Source: Selenomonadaceae bacterium (GTDB lineage Bacteria > Bacillota > Negativicutes > Selenomonadales > Selenomonadaceae). From it: a DNA stretch of 18,460 nt. The translations under genes and the position numbers were made by a program. The DNA lies in the NCBI GenBank assembly GCA_017484235.1, contig JAFUTM010000135.1, forward strand, positions 1 through 18,460. The letters are read 5' to 3'. This document shows positions 1 through 6,359 of this stretch, piece after piece. Within the stretch, counting starts at the first letter, position 1; the number at the start of each line of letters is the position of its first letter. The notes beneath the pieces were generated by a model, which was given only the letters and a program-made list of their open reading frames with translations, was not told where the DNA came from and ran no database searches.

Positions 1-487
1 AAAGTCTGTCATGTAACGGTTCTCTCGGCTTTCTATTTTGCGTAAACGTCTCCGCGAGCTTTTAGTATTCTTTGACTGAAGTTGCTGTCGTACTTTAGAA
101 AAATGATGCCTTTTCTCGATAACCTCTGCACCACGACAGAAAAAAGTATTAGTACCGTCATAAATTACAGTCATAAATTACAGTTATAAATCTCAAGCCA
201 CGATCTATGCCTACTAACATTTGAGTATTTTCTTTGACATAATCGGCAATTTCACGAGTAGCAGAGATATGGATAAACCACTGGTTGAACTTATGCACGA
301 GTTTATAATATAAGGCATCGTTAATCCTCTTATGGCTAAATACAAAATCATTGTCGAAAACCCACTGAGAAACAAAGTTACAAACACGGCAATACTCTAA
401 CATGTTATCGCTTAATGATTGTGCTTGTTCTTCATTAGGATAAATCTGAAATTTAATAACTCTATTAATAACTCTAGCTTGTTCCAT
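1..487 (-). pseudogene. tnpB: Decayed tnpB (IS200/IS605 or IS607 type), 5' part
   Basis: The N-terminus (IKFQIYPNEEQ, then EYCRVCNFV) is the usual start of a TnpB/OrfB RNA-guided nuclease. At residue 69/70 it jumps from the N-terminal helical region straight into WFIHIS and then VGIDRG, which carries the first RuvC aspartate at residue 95. In full-length TnpB this aspartate lies near residue 190, so roughly 95 residues have been lost in frame. Ten residues on, a 13-bp tandem duplication (158-183) shifts the frame into a stop. Removing one copy restores a continuous TnpB frame to the window edge (YDGTNTFFCRGAEVIEK, later ENRYMTDF). A good promoter and a GAGGAT ribosome site precede the ATG at 487. 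The 3' half lies outside the window. It cannot encode a working nuclease because of two independent lesions. Confidence 0.88.
158..183. repeat. 13-bp perfect tandem duplication breaking tnpB
   Basis: The 13-mer tcataaattacag occurs twice head to tail (158-170 and 171-183). Read on the minus strand, it duplicates the codons after the first RuvC aspartate. Because 13 is not a multiple of three, it shifts the frame and gives a TGA stop. Slipped replication is the likely cause. Confidence 0.93.
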
Positions 488-513
488 TATATTCTATCCT
501 CATTTCGCGATTT

Positions 514-542
514 ATGATAACGCAATATTAGTAGGAAGTCAA
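514..542 (-). promoter_or_regulatory. Promoter of the tnpB remnant
   Basis: On the minus strand, TTGACT (537-542) and TATCAT (514-519) are separated by 17 bp, about 27 bp upstream of the tnpB ATG. It is intact even though the gene is dead. Confidence 0.6.
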
Positions 543-572
543 GTAATAGGAGGGGAAATTATATTTTTATGG

Positions 573-618
573 CGCGATTCATCCCACACCTACGCTTAGA
601 TGTGGAGGTTCTCTTGCG
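573..618. mobile_element. IS200/IS605-like end hairpin
   Basis: A nested hairpin. The inner stem is CCACACCTA (584-592) with TAGATGTGG (597-605), a CGCT loop and one mismatch. The outer stem is CGCGA (573-577) with TTGCG (614-618). The wording GATTCATCCC, CACCTA, then GAGGTTCTC resembles the hairpin at ends of IS200/IS605 elements, most often the end downstream of tnpB. Here it lies upstream of the minus-strand tnpB and reads on the plus strand. It is therefore either the opposite end of this element or a relic of another copy. Confidence 0.5.
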
Positions 619-776
619 ATTTTCAGGATAGATAATATAATTTTGAACTCAAATATAATATTTGTCAAGTACAAATTTACTTTATACTGTACAAAGATTT
701 AATATTTTATACTCAAATTAAAAAGCCACGAATTTAAAAGTAATTATAACACAATTAATTTTGTTATTCAATGCTG

Positions 777-805
777 TTGACACAAATTATATTAATTGCT
801 AAACT
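777..805 (+). promoter_or_regulatory. Promoter with overlapping dyad, upstream of the DUF362 gene
   Basis: TTGACA (777-782), a 17-bp spacer and TAAACT (800-805). An inverted repeat embraces it: GACACAA at 779-785 and TTGTGTC at 808-814, a plausible operator for an unknown repressor. Confidence 0.5.
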
Positions 806-847
806 AATTGTGTCATATCATTAACTGTTATGGAAGGTGAATTGATT

Positions 848-1882
848 ATGAATATTCCGCGCAGAAAATTTTTGAAAATAGCGGGCGCAGCTATTGCAGG
901 TGCAGCTGCAGTAAAATTTGGCGTTGGTGAATTGACAGAGACAGCAAATAAATCGTCAGCCGCTGCAGATAATTCCAGCAATATGAGTGCTGTCAATAAT
1001 TCATTAAGCCGCAGCCCATCTACTGATAAATCGAAAGTATACTTTACGAAAAATATTAATGCCGATAATCTAATCAAAATTTACGAGAAGATTAACGGCA
1101 ATATAACTGGAAAGACTGCAATTAAATTACATACAGGCGAGCCACACGGACCGAACATTTTGCCGCGTGATATGGTTCAAAAATTCCAAGCTCAAGTATC
1201 AAACAGTACCATTATTGAAGCAAACGTCGCTTACGGCGGCGCACGATCTACAACAGCCAGACATTTAGAAACACTAAAAACCAACGGCTGGACATTTTGT
1301 GATGTTGACATAATTGACTCAGAAGGCGATGTAAATTTTCCGGTCAATGGCGGTCTGCACCTCAAAGAAGTGGCAATGGGTGCACATCTTACAAACTATG
1401 ATTCATTGATTGTGCTTACTCATTTTAAAGGGCACGCAATGGGCGGCTTCGGTGGTTCATTAAAAAATATAGCGATTGGCTGCGCGTCCGGTAAAGTTGG
1501 TAAACGGCAGGTGCACGGTCTGACTGATTATGGCAGCTGGGTAACCGGTGAACTCCTTATGGAACTTATGGCGGACAGCGGCAAGGCAATCTGTGATCAT
1601 TTTGGAAAGAATATTGTATTTATCAACGTGATGCGTCGTATGTCGGTTGATTGTGACTGTGCTGGAACTTCGGCAGCAGAGCCAACGATTCCAGATATAG
1701 GTATTGCCGCGTCGACTGATATTTTGGCCGTTGATAAAGCCTGCATTGATATGGTTTATAATTCGCCGAATAATAAAGATTTAGTTGAACGTATTGAATC
1801 TCGTCAAGGTCTGCGTCAACTCACAGCAATGCACGAACTTAATATGGGCAATCCAGATTATGAACTTATCGAAATAGATTAA
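848..1882 (+). CDS. Tat-exported DUF362 domain protein
   Basis: A 344-residue DUF362 family protein. The N-terminus is a twin-arginine signal: PRRKFLK followed by an alanine-rich hydrophobic stretch (about residues 9-28), which implies export in folded form. The DUF362 core is recognisable from GKTAIKLHTGEPHG through LTHFKGHAMGGFGGSLKN to the end (NPDYELIEI). DUF362 is often associated with Fe-S proteins, but I see no ferredoxin-type CxxCxxC motif here and the biochemical role is unknown. I chose the ATG at 848 because AAGGTG sits 8 nt upstream. An in-frame ATG at 830 would add six residues before the Tat motif and has no clear ribosome site. It has its own promoter and is followed by a separate promoter for the next gene. 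Confidence 0.85.
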   Translation: MNIPRRKFLKIAGAAIAGAAAVKFGVGELTETANKSSAAADNSSNMSAVNNSLSRSPSTDKSKVYFTKNINADNLIKIYEKINGNITGKTAIKLHTGEPHGPNILPRDMVQKFQAQVSNSTIIEANVAYGGARSTTARHLETLKTNGWTFCDVDIIDSEGDVNFPVNGGLHLKEVAMGAHLTNYDSLIVLTHFKGHAMGGFGGSLKNIAIGCASGKVGKRQVHGLTDYGSWVTGELLMELMADSGKAICDHFGKNIVFINVMRRMSVDCDCAGTSAAEPTIPDIGIAASTDILAVDKACIDMVYNSPNNKDLVERIESRQGLRQLTAMHELNMGNPDYELIEID

Positions 1883-1911
1883 TTGACAATTGACGATTTG
1901 GCGGATATAAT
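1883..1911 (+). promoter_or_regulatory. Perfect consensus promoter for the receiver-amidase pair
   Basis: TTGACA (1883-1888), a 17-bp spacer and TATAAT (1906-1911): both hexamers match the vegetative consensus exactly. It begins directly after the DUF362 stop codon and would start RNA near 1918, leaving a leader of about 43 nt before the receiver gene. Confidence 0.75.
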
Positions 1912-1960
1912 TAATAGTCGTGATTATGTTAATACATATAAATGTGTAAAGGTGAGATGA

Positions 1961-2344
1961 ATGGCTGATACAGATAAGTTAAACATATTAATCGTTGATG
2001 ATGACGATATGATGTTAAAAATGGCGGAATTTGTTTTGATTCAAGACGCGAGATTCAATATAATTAAAGCAAATTCTGGTTTGCAATGTCTTAGGACGCT
2101 GCAAAGTGGTGAAAAAATTGATTTGATTCTTTTAGATATTCAGATGCCTGGTATGGACGGTATAAAAGTAATGGAATTAATTCAAAAACACGACTATTGG
2201 AAATTAATTCCAGTTATTTTTTTGACGGCAGCGTCAGATAAAAATACTGTTCTCAAGGCTGGACAAATGGGCGCAGTTGGATATGTGAAGAAACCGTTTG
2301 TGCCAGAAGATTTAATAGCACGTGTAGAGATGGCTATCGTATGA
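1961..2344 (+). CDS. Stand-alone receiver (CheY-like) response regulator
   Basis: 127 residues made of a single receiver domain with no output domain. Visible active-site residues are the acidic cluster Asp13-Asp16 after the first strand (LIVDDDD), phospho-acceptor Asp59 in LLDIQMPGMDG, the switch threonine Thr89 in FLTAA, and Lys111 in the KKPF motif. All are present, so phosphorylation by a histidine kinase is likely, but no kinase is encoded in the window. AAGGTGAG precedes the ATG. Its last codon and stop overlap the next start as ATGA (2341-2344), so translation of the following amidase is probably coupled to it. Single-domain receivers act through protein partners. Which partner this one uses cannot be read from the sequence. 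Confidence 0.9.
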   Translation: MADTDKLNILIVDDDDMMLKMAEFVLIQDARFNIIKANSGLQCLRTLQSGEKIDLILLDIQMPGMDGIKVMELIQKHDYWKLIPVIFLTAASDKNTVLKAGQMGAVGYVKKPFVPEDLIARVEMAIV

Positions 2345-2937
2345 ACAGGCGCGATTTTTTGAAATATGCGGCTGCAGCGACTTTGGGAATGTATATCAAT
2401 CCTTTTGATGAATCCATAGCAAAAGCAAGCGTATTGGAAACGGCTGAACCAGTAATTTACAAGCGGCTTTTACAGTTTACTGAATATGAAAAGCGTCTCT
2501 CGACAGAATTTATAGTGATTCATCACACTGTATATCCTGGAGATGAACACTCGGACGTTGACACGACTGCAACTGATATACACGAATTGCATCAGAAGAA
2601 AAATAAATGGGCAGGTATTGGTTATCATTATCTGATTCGTAAAGACGGAATGATTGAGCGCGGGCGTCTGCCGGATATGGTTGGTGCCCACGCTCTTCAT
2701 CATAATTTAAATTCAGTTGGAATATGCCTTGCCGGCAATTTTGAAATTGGCAAGCCAACTAAAGCACAGATGCGTTCAGTTAAAGAACTGACGGCTTGGT
2801 TGTGCCGTAAATATGACCTCGATCCATATAAAGAAGGTACAATTGTCGGACATCGCGATCTCAACGATACAAAATGTCCAGGTGAAAATCTCTACCGTCG
2901 ACTTGACGATATACGCAGCTTTTGCATTAATAATTAG
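2341..2937 (+). CDS. Tat-exported N-acetylmuramoyl-L-alanine amidase (Amidase_2/PGRP)
   Basis: A 198-residue zinc amidase predicted to cut the bond between muramic acid and the stem peptide of peptidoglycan. It opens with a twin-arginine motif (NRRDFLK, residues 2-8) and a short hydrophobic stretch, so it should be exported folded. The Amidase_2 domain fills residues 55-190. Likely zinc ligands are His61 or His62 (VIHHT), His171 (GHRDLN) and Cys179 (KCPG), with the catalytic tyrosine of the family at Tyr95 (GIGYHYLI). It overlaps the receiver gene by 4 nt and has no independent promoter, so the two are made together. The role could be wall remodelling or peptidoglycan recycling. Confidence 0.9.
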   Translation: MNRRDFLKYAAAATLGMYINPFDESIAKASVLETAEPVIYKRLLQFTEYEKRLSTEFIVIHHTVYPGDEHSDVDTTATDIHELHQKKNKWAGIGYHYLIRKDGMIERGRLPDMVGAHALHHNLNSVGICLAGNFEIGKPTKAQMRSVKELTAWLCRKYDLDPYKEGTIVGHRDLNDTKCPGENLYRRLDDIRSFCINN

Positions 2938-2990
2938 GAATTGTGAATTATGAATGAGGAATTATTTTAATTTGGAATTTCTAATTGTTC
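2933..2990. repeat. AT-rich intergenic repeat, imperfect dyad
   Basis: It lies between the convergent amidase and glycerate kinase genes. It contains GAATGAGGAATTAT (2952-2965), which recurs inverted at 5645-5658. The flanking words aattaggaatt and aatttctaatt can pair imperfectly, so the RNA could fold in either direction, perhaps as a weak shared terminator. Confidence 0.45.
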
Positions 2991-3001
2991 ACTAAACAAA
3001 G

Positions 3002-4147
3002 TTAAATAATCGAAATCAATCTAAAAATCTGAGTAACAGTTTGATATAAATTAGTTTTAGCAACTTCATAATCCATAGCTTCCGAAACACTCATTGGCAT
3101 ATGAATAATCGGAAAATATGCATCAATACCGTGTTCATTAACAGCCGCCGCATCTTTAGCTGCGCCACCGCAGACGGCAATTACTTTAACGGCAGGATTA
3201 CACTTCTTTGCAAAACGAGCCACGCCAATTGGCGCTTTGCCCATAACAGTTTGTGAGTCAAGGCAGCCTTCACCAGTAATTACAATATCCGCCGAAATTA
3301 ATTCTGATTTTATATTAATTGCATCTAAAATTAAATCAATACCAGGTTCAAGTGAGGCATTTAAAAAAGTCTTAAACGCATAACCTAAACCACCGGCAGC
3401 TCCGGCTCCTTCAACTTCTGCACCACTAAGACCAAGCTGCTTTTTTATTTTGTCTGCAAAAGAATGAATCCACGTATCCATAAGATCAACAATTTCTGGC
3501 GTCGCACCTTTCTGTGGACCATATATCGCAGAACAGCCGTTGCTGCCATAGAGTGGATTTTTAACGTCGCAGGCAATTCGGAATTTACATTCTCTTATAA
3601 TCGGTATTAGTGTTGAATTATCAATCGTTTGTATATCTTTAAGACCTGCACCGCTTATGGGCACAGGATTACCGTCTTTATCATTAAATTTCACACCTAG
3701 TGCAGCAAGCATACCTATACCACAATCATTTGTAGAGCTGCCGCCAATACCAATAATAAAATTACGGCAGCCTGTATTGGCCGCTTCTAAAATCAGCTCG
3801 CCAAGTCCATATGTCGTTGTATTCAGTGGATTACGTAAATGAACCGGTACTAAGTTTAAACCGGCGGCATCTGCCATCTCAATGACAGCAGTTTTGGACG
3901 ATTCAATCAATCCATAGCGACTGGTAATTTTTGTGCCAAGTGGTCCAGTCACTTCCGTTTTAACTATTTTACCATTAAGACCAGAAGTCAAGGCGTCAAC
4001 TGTTCCTTCACCACCATCAGCAAGTGGAAAAATTTTAATATCTGCTTTACCGTCCATAACATTCTGGATTGCAGAAGCCGTAATGTTGGCATTTTCTGAA
4101 GAAGACAGGCTGCCCTTAAACGAGTCAATCGCAATAACTACTTTCAT
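3002..4147 (-). CDS. glxK: Glycerate 2-kinase (GlxK/GarK family)
   Basis: 381 residues, the normal length for type 1 glycerate kinase, which phosphorylates D-glycerate to 2-phosphoglycerate and so feeds glycerate from sugar-acid or glyoxylate breakdown into glycolysis. Family motifs run in order: IDSFKGSLSS (7-16), ADGGEGT (43-49), GIGGSSTND (133-141), ACDVKNPLYG with IYGPQKGA (192-215) and TGEGCLDSQT (291-300). GTGAGGAT lies just upstream of the ATG. It stands alone: no sugar-acid transporter, reductase or regulator gene adjoins it. Its promoter at 4218-4246 is framed by a large inverted repeat, which suggests specific control. Confidence 0.95.
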   Translation of the reverse strand: MKVVIAIDSFKGSLSSSENANITASAIQNVMDGKADIKIFPLADGGEGTVDALTSGLNGKIVKTEVTGPLGTKITSRYGLIESSKTAVIEMADAAGLNLVPVHLRNPLNTTTYGLGELILEAANTGCRNFIIGIGGSSTNDCGIGMLAALGVKFNDKDGNPVPISGAGLKDIQTIDNSTLIPIIRECKFRIACDVKNPLYGSNGCSAIYGPQKGATPEIVDLMDTWIHSFADKIKKQLGLSGAEVEGAGAAGGLGYAFKTFLNASLEPGIDLILDAINIKSELISADIVITGEGCLDSQTVMGKAPIGVARFAKKCNPAVKVIAVCGGAAKDAAAVNEHGIDAYFPIIHMPMSVSEAMDYEVAKTNLYQTVTQIFRLISII

Positions 4148-4187
4148 ATTATCCTCACATTCCGTCGCGGTCGCAACGACACAAATT

Positions 4188-4271
4188 AATTATCAACAGT
4201 GTACGACCTCATCTCCTATTATAATGACTGTGGAGATACACTACAAAATACGATGAGATGAGTTGATAATT
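4188..4271. repeat. Split inverted repeat enclosing the glycerate kinase promoter
   Basis: The right arm is continuous: gagatgag (4255-4262) overlapping by one base gttgataatt (4262-4271). The left side carries both exact complements but pulled apart: aattatcaac (4188-4197) and ctcatctc (4208-4215), 10 bp apart. The promoter lies in the loop between the arms. This could be a pair of operators for one regulator, or the ends of a lost small element. Confidence 0.6.
4218..4246 (-). promoter_or_regulatory. Promoter of glycerate kinase
   Basis: On the minus strand, TTGTAG (4241-4246), a 17-bp spacer and TATAAT (4218-4223). The RNA would start near 4211, inside the left arm of the inverted repeat, with a leader of about 64 nt. 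Confidence 0.6.
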
Positions 4272-4667
4272 TTCAACTCTATCCAGTGTAAGCTCTGTTT
4301 TAAAGCACAAATAAGTGATTATAAAACTGCAAACTCTATGTTTTTGTGTGGCAGTCAATTTGCTAAAACGAGAATACGTCTTACCCATAGAATTTTCTGC
4401 TAGTTGAGTTGAAATTACAGACCTCAAGATTGTATTAAGTGTTGCCATTGTTAGGAATCGTCAAAAGTCGAATGTTTTACGCTATTTCCTTCATTACTAA
4501 TAGTTAAAATAGTTTACTTATATATTAAAATTGTAACATAAAACGACTTGATGTTCAAAATATTTTTAGTGTAACGCAAAGTAGAAATACCAATATCTTC
4601 TTCGAATTAACGAATAATTTTCAATCAACTGCAACAAAAATCAGACGTGCCGCCTGATCATTTATTT
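4272..4667. other. Non-coding stretch, no recognisable content
   Basis: An open frame of 79 codons exists on the minus strand (4448-4209), but it has no ribosome site and no family I recognise, and it ends in the glycerate kinase promoter. I see no RNA gene or mobile element here. It may be degraded sequence. Confidence 0.4.
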
Positions 4668-4805
4668 ATGATCGTTTATTATATAGTAAATAAAAGATTA
4701 TTTTCAATAAAAGTAAAACAAGATTACGATAAGAAACTAATTGAGCAGTGGAAAAAGTTGTTTAAGCCTTATGGATATGATATAATAAACGAATTGATGA
4801 TGTAG
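4668..4805 (+). CDS. Possible 45-aa hypothetical protein
   Basis: An ATG-to-TAG frame of 45 codons with a lysine- and tyrosine-rich product (for example KKLIEQWKKLF, then KPYGYDII). It reads like a natural soluble sequence but has no Shine-Dalgarno site, and the permease promoter lies inside its last 16 codons. It may be the tail of a broken gene or a chance frame. I do not recognise it. Confidence 0.2.
   Translation: MIVYYIVNKRLFSIKVKQDYDKKLIEQWKKLFKPYGYDIINELMM
4758..4786 (+). promoter_or_regulatory. Extended -10 promoter of the permease gene
   Basis: TTGTTT (4758-4763), a 17-bp spacer and TATAAT (4781-4786), preceded by TGA to give an extended -10 (TGATATAAT). The predicted RNA start near 4793 leaves only about 25 nt before the permease start. 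Confidence 0.7.
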
Positions 4806-4817
4806 CAGGTGATAAAT

Positions 4818-5609
4818 TTGTTTGAATATCAATTTATGGTTAATGGATTTATTGCAGTTCTGTTAGTTACTCCATTGTTCGGATTGTTGTCAACAATGGT
4901 CGTGTCAAACAGAATGGCTTTTTTCTCAGATTCACTTGGTCACGGTGCATTTACAGGAATAGCAATCGGCACATTATTGGGCTCACATTCGCCAATGATC
5001 TCATTGATAATATTTTCAATTATATTTGCATTGCTTATAACTTACATAAAAAATAAGACACGCACCGGCACAGATACCGTAATTGGTGTCTTTTCATCGA
5101 CTGCAATTGCACTCGGATTGATGATAATGTCGTCTGGCGGATCATTCAATAAATTTTCCACATATTTAATCGGCGATTTACTGAGTATAAGCAAGTCAGA
5201 CTTAATATCACTTGGAATACTATTTATCATCGTATTGATTATATGGATATTTTTATTTAATCAGCTGCTCATTCTGTCAATCAATCAATCCTTTGCAAGA
5301 AGTCGCGGCATATCCACGATTAAAATAGAAAGTATCTTTGCTGCAGTACTTGCCATTATCGTCGCAATGAGTATACAGTGGGTAGGCATTTTAATTATCA
5401 ATTCACTTCTAGTGCTGCCGGCAGCCTCAGCCCGCAACGTAACAAACGACGTTAAGCATTATCATTTAGTTTCAGTGTCCATTGCGTTAGTAGCCGGCCT
5501 CAGTGGTTTATTTTTAGCTTATTATTTAAACACTGCCGCCGGTGCCACAATCGTCGTCATTGCGGCCATAATTTATTTCTTGACTTTGTTATTTAGAAGA
5601 AAAAATTAA
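4818..5609 (+). CDS. ABC-3 family metal transporter permease (ZnuB/MntB-like)
   Basis: About 263 residues, mostly hydrophobic, with roughly eight membrane segments. It is the membrane channel subunit of a zinc- or manganese-type ABC importer. The family signature near the N-terminus is clear (MAFFSDSLGHGAFTGIAIG), as are GTDTVIGVFSSTAIALGL and the loop WVGILIINSLLVLPAASAR. I chose the TTG at 4818 because AGGTG lies 5-6 nt upstream and the product then begins close to the homologues (FEYQFMVNGFIA). A GTG at 4809 in the same frame is the alternative and would add three residues. Neither the ATPase nor the metal-binding protein that such a permease needs is adjacent, which is unusual. Confidence 0.88.
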   Translation: MFEYQFMVNGFIAVLLVTPLFGLLSTMVVSNRMAFFSDSLGHGAFTGIAIGTLLGSHSPMISLIIFSIIFALLITYIKNKTRTGTDTVIGVFSSTAIALGLMIMSSGGSFNKFSTYLIGDLLSISKSDLISLGILFIIVLIIWIFLFNQLLILSINQSFARSRGISTIKIESIFAAVLAIIVAMSIQWVGILIINSLLVLPAASARNVTNDVKHYHLVSVSIALVAGLSGLFLAYYLNTAAGATIVVIAAIIYFLTLLFRRKN

Positions 5610-5619
5610 TAGTTAATTA

Positions 5620-5662
5620 ATTCAACATTCATAATTCCTAATTCATAATTCCTCATTCCTAA
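5620..5662. repeat. AT-rich intergenic repeat, second copy
   Basis: It lies between the convergent permease and CofE-like genes. Words such as aattcctaattcataattcc recur within it. The 14-mer at 5645-5658 is the exact complement of 2952-2965, so this is an inverted copy of the same family in the same kind of place. Confidence 0.5.
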
Positions 5663-6328
5663 TTATTTATTGCTTTCTTGATATTGGCGGAAATTTTTAA
5701 TAATACAGATTGGCGTTTTCTGTGAAGCGTTTCCAAATGGATTGTGCTGCAACAGATGGGCCGCCAACGGCGCATTTAAACCTTCAGTTGCCGCAACATA
5801 TTTCGGATTCTCAAGCTCCAAATCGTTTACGTCTGCTATCATTGCACCGAAGCAGCCGAGACGATCTTTTATTTTTTTAACCACGTTCTCACCGTCAGCC
5901 GGACCGTAGACAACACATTTATCAAACGGCGGCATCGTGCCCGTGCAGTCATCAATTAATGGAGCCTGCTTGCCACCCCATTTATAAAACAAACCTCTAA
6001 TACCGACAAGCTTGCCTAAAAATCCGGCAAATAATGACAACGTTACGTGCCAGGTGCCCTCAGCATTCATGAGAGCCTGCATTCCGTGAGGCGTTGCAAG
6101 ACTGCCATAGTCCGGTATAAAACGACAGCAAAACTTAGCCGCGTCACTGATATGCATCTCATCTGGTCGGACATATCTACCTTGAGTTATTGCCACCACA
6201 CTCTCCGCAACCGTTAAGACGTCATCTGGACCAATCTTGTCTTTAGTGTATTTTTCAATCATATCAACAATATCATCTTTATCAGTTAAAATTCGCGTTG
6301 GAACAGTTAAAAGTTCACCATTTGCCAT
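5663..6328 (-). CDS. CofE-like (F420-0:gamma-glutamyl ligase family) protein
   Basis: 221 residues. The N-terminal pattern (ILTDKDDIVDMIEKYTKD, DVLTVAESVVAITQGR) and the later glycine-rich and acidic stretches match the CofE/F420 ligase family, whose founding member adds glutamate to coenzyme F420-0 using GTP. Nothing else for F420 synthesis is in the window, and many anaerobic Firmicutes carry CofE-like proteins without making F420, so the substrate here is unknown. GAGGAGGAT lies 8 nt before the ATG, an excellent ribosome site. The mcrC stop is only 31 nt upstream with no terminator between them, so it is probably transcribed with the McrBC genes. Confidence 0.75.
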   Translation of the reverse strand: MANGELLTVPTRILTDKDDIVDMIEKYTKDKIGPDDVLTVAESVVAITQGRYVRPDEMHISDAAKFCCRFIPDYGSLATPHGMQALMNAEGTWHVTLSLFAGFLGKLVGIRGLFYKWGGKQAPLIDDCTGTMPPFDKCVVYGPADGENVVKKIKDRLGCFGAMIADVNDLELENPKYVAATEGLNAPLAAHLLQHNPFGNASQKTPICIIKNFRQYQESNK

Positions 6329-6359
6329 TTATATAATCCTCCTCATTGTAATTAACATT

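Noticed and set aside
4209..4448. Minus-strand open frame of 79 codons in the glycerate kinase upstream region.
   Set aside because: No ribosome site, no family resemblance, odd composition, and its end overlaps the glycerate kinase promoter and the inverted repeat. Treated as chance or debris.
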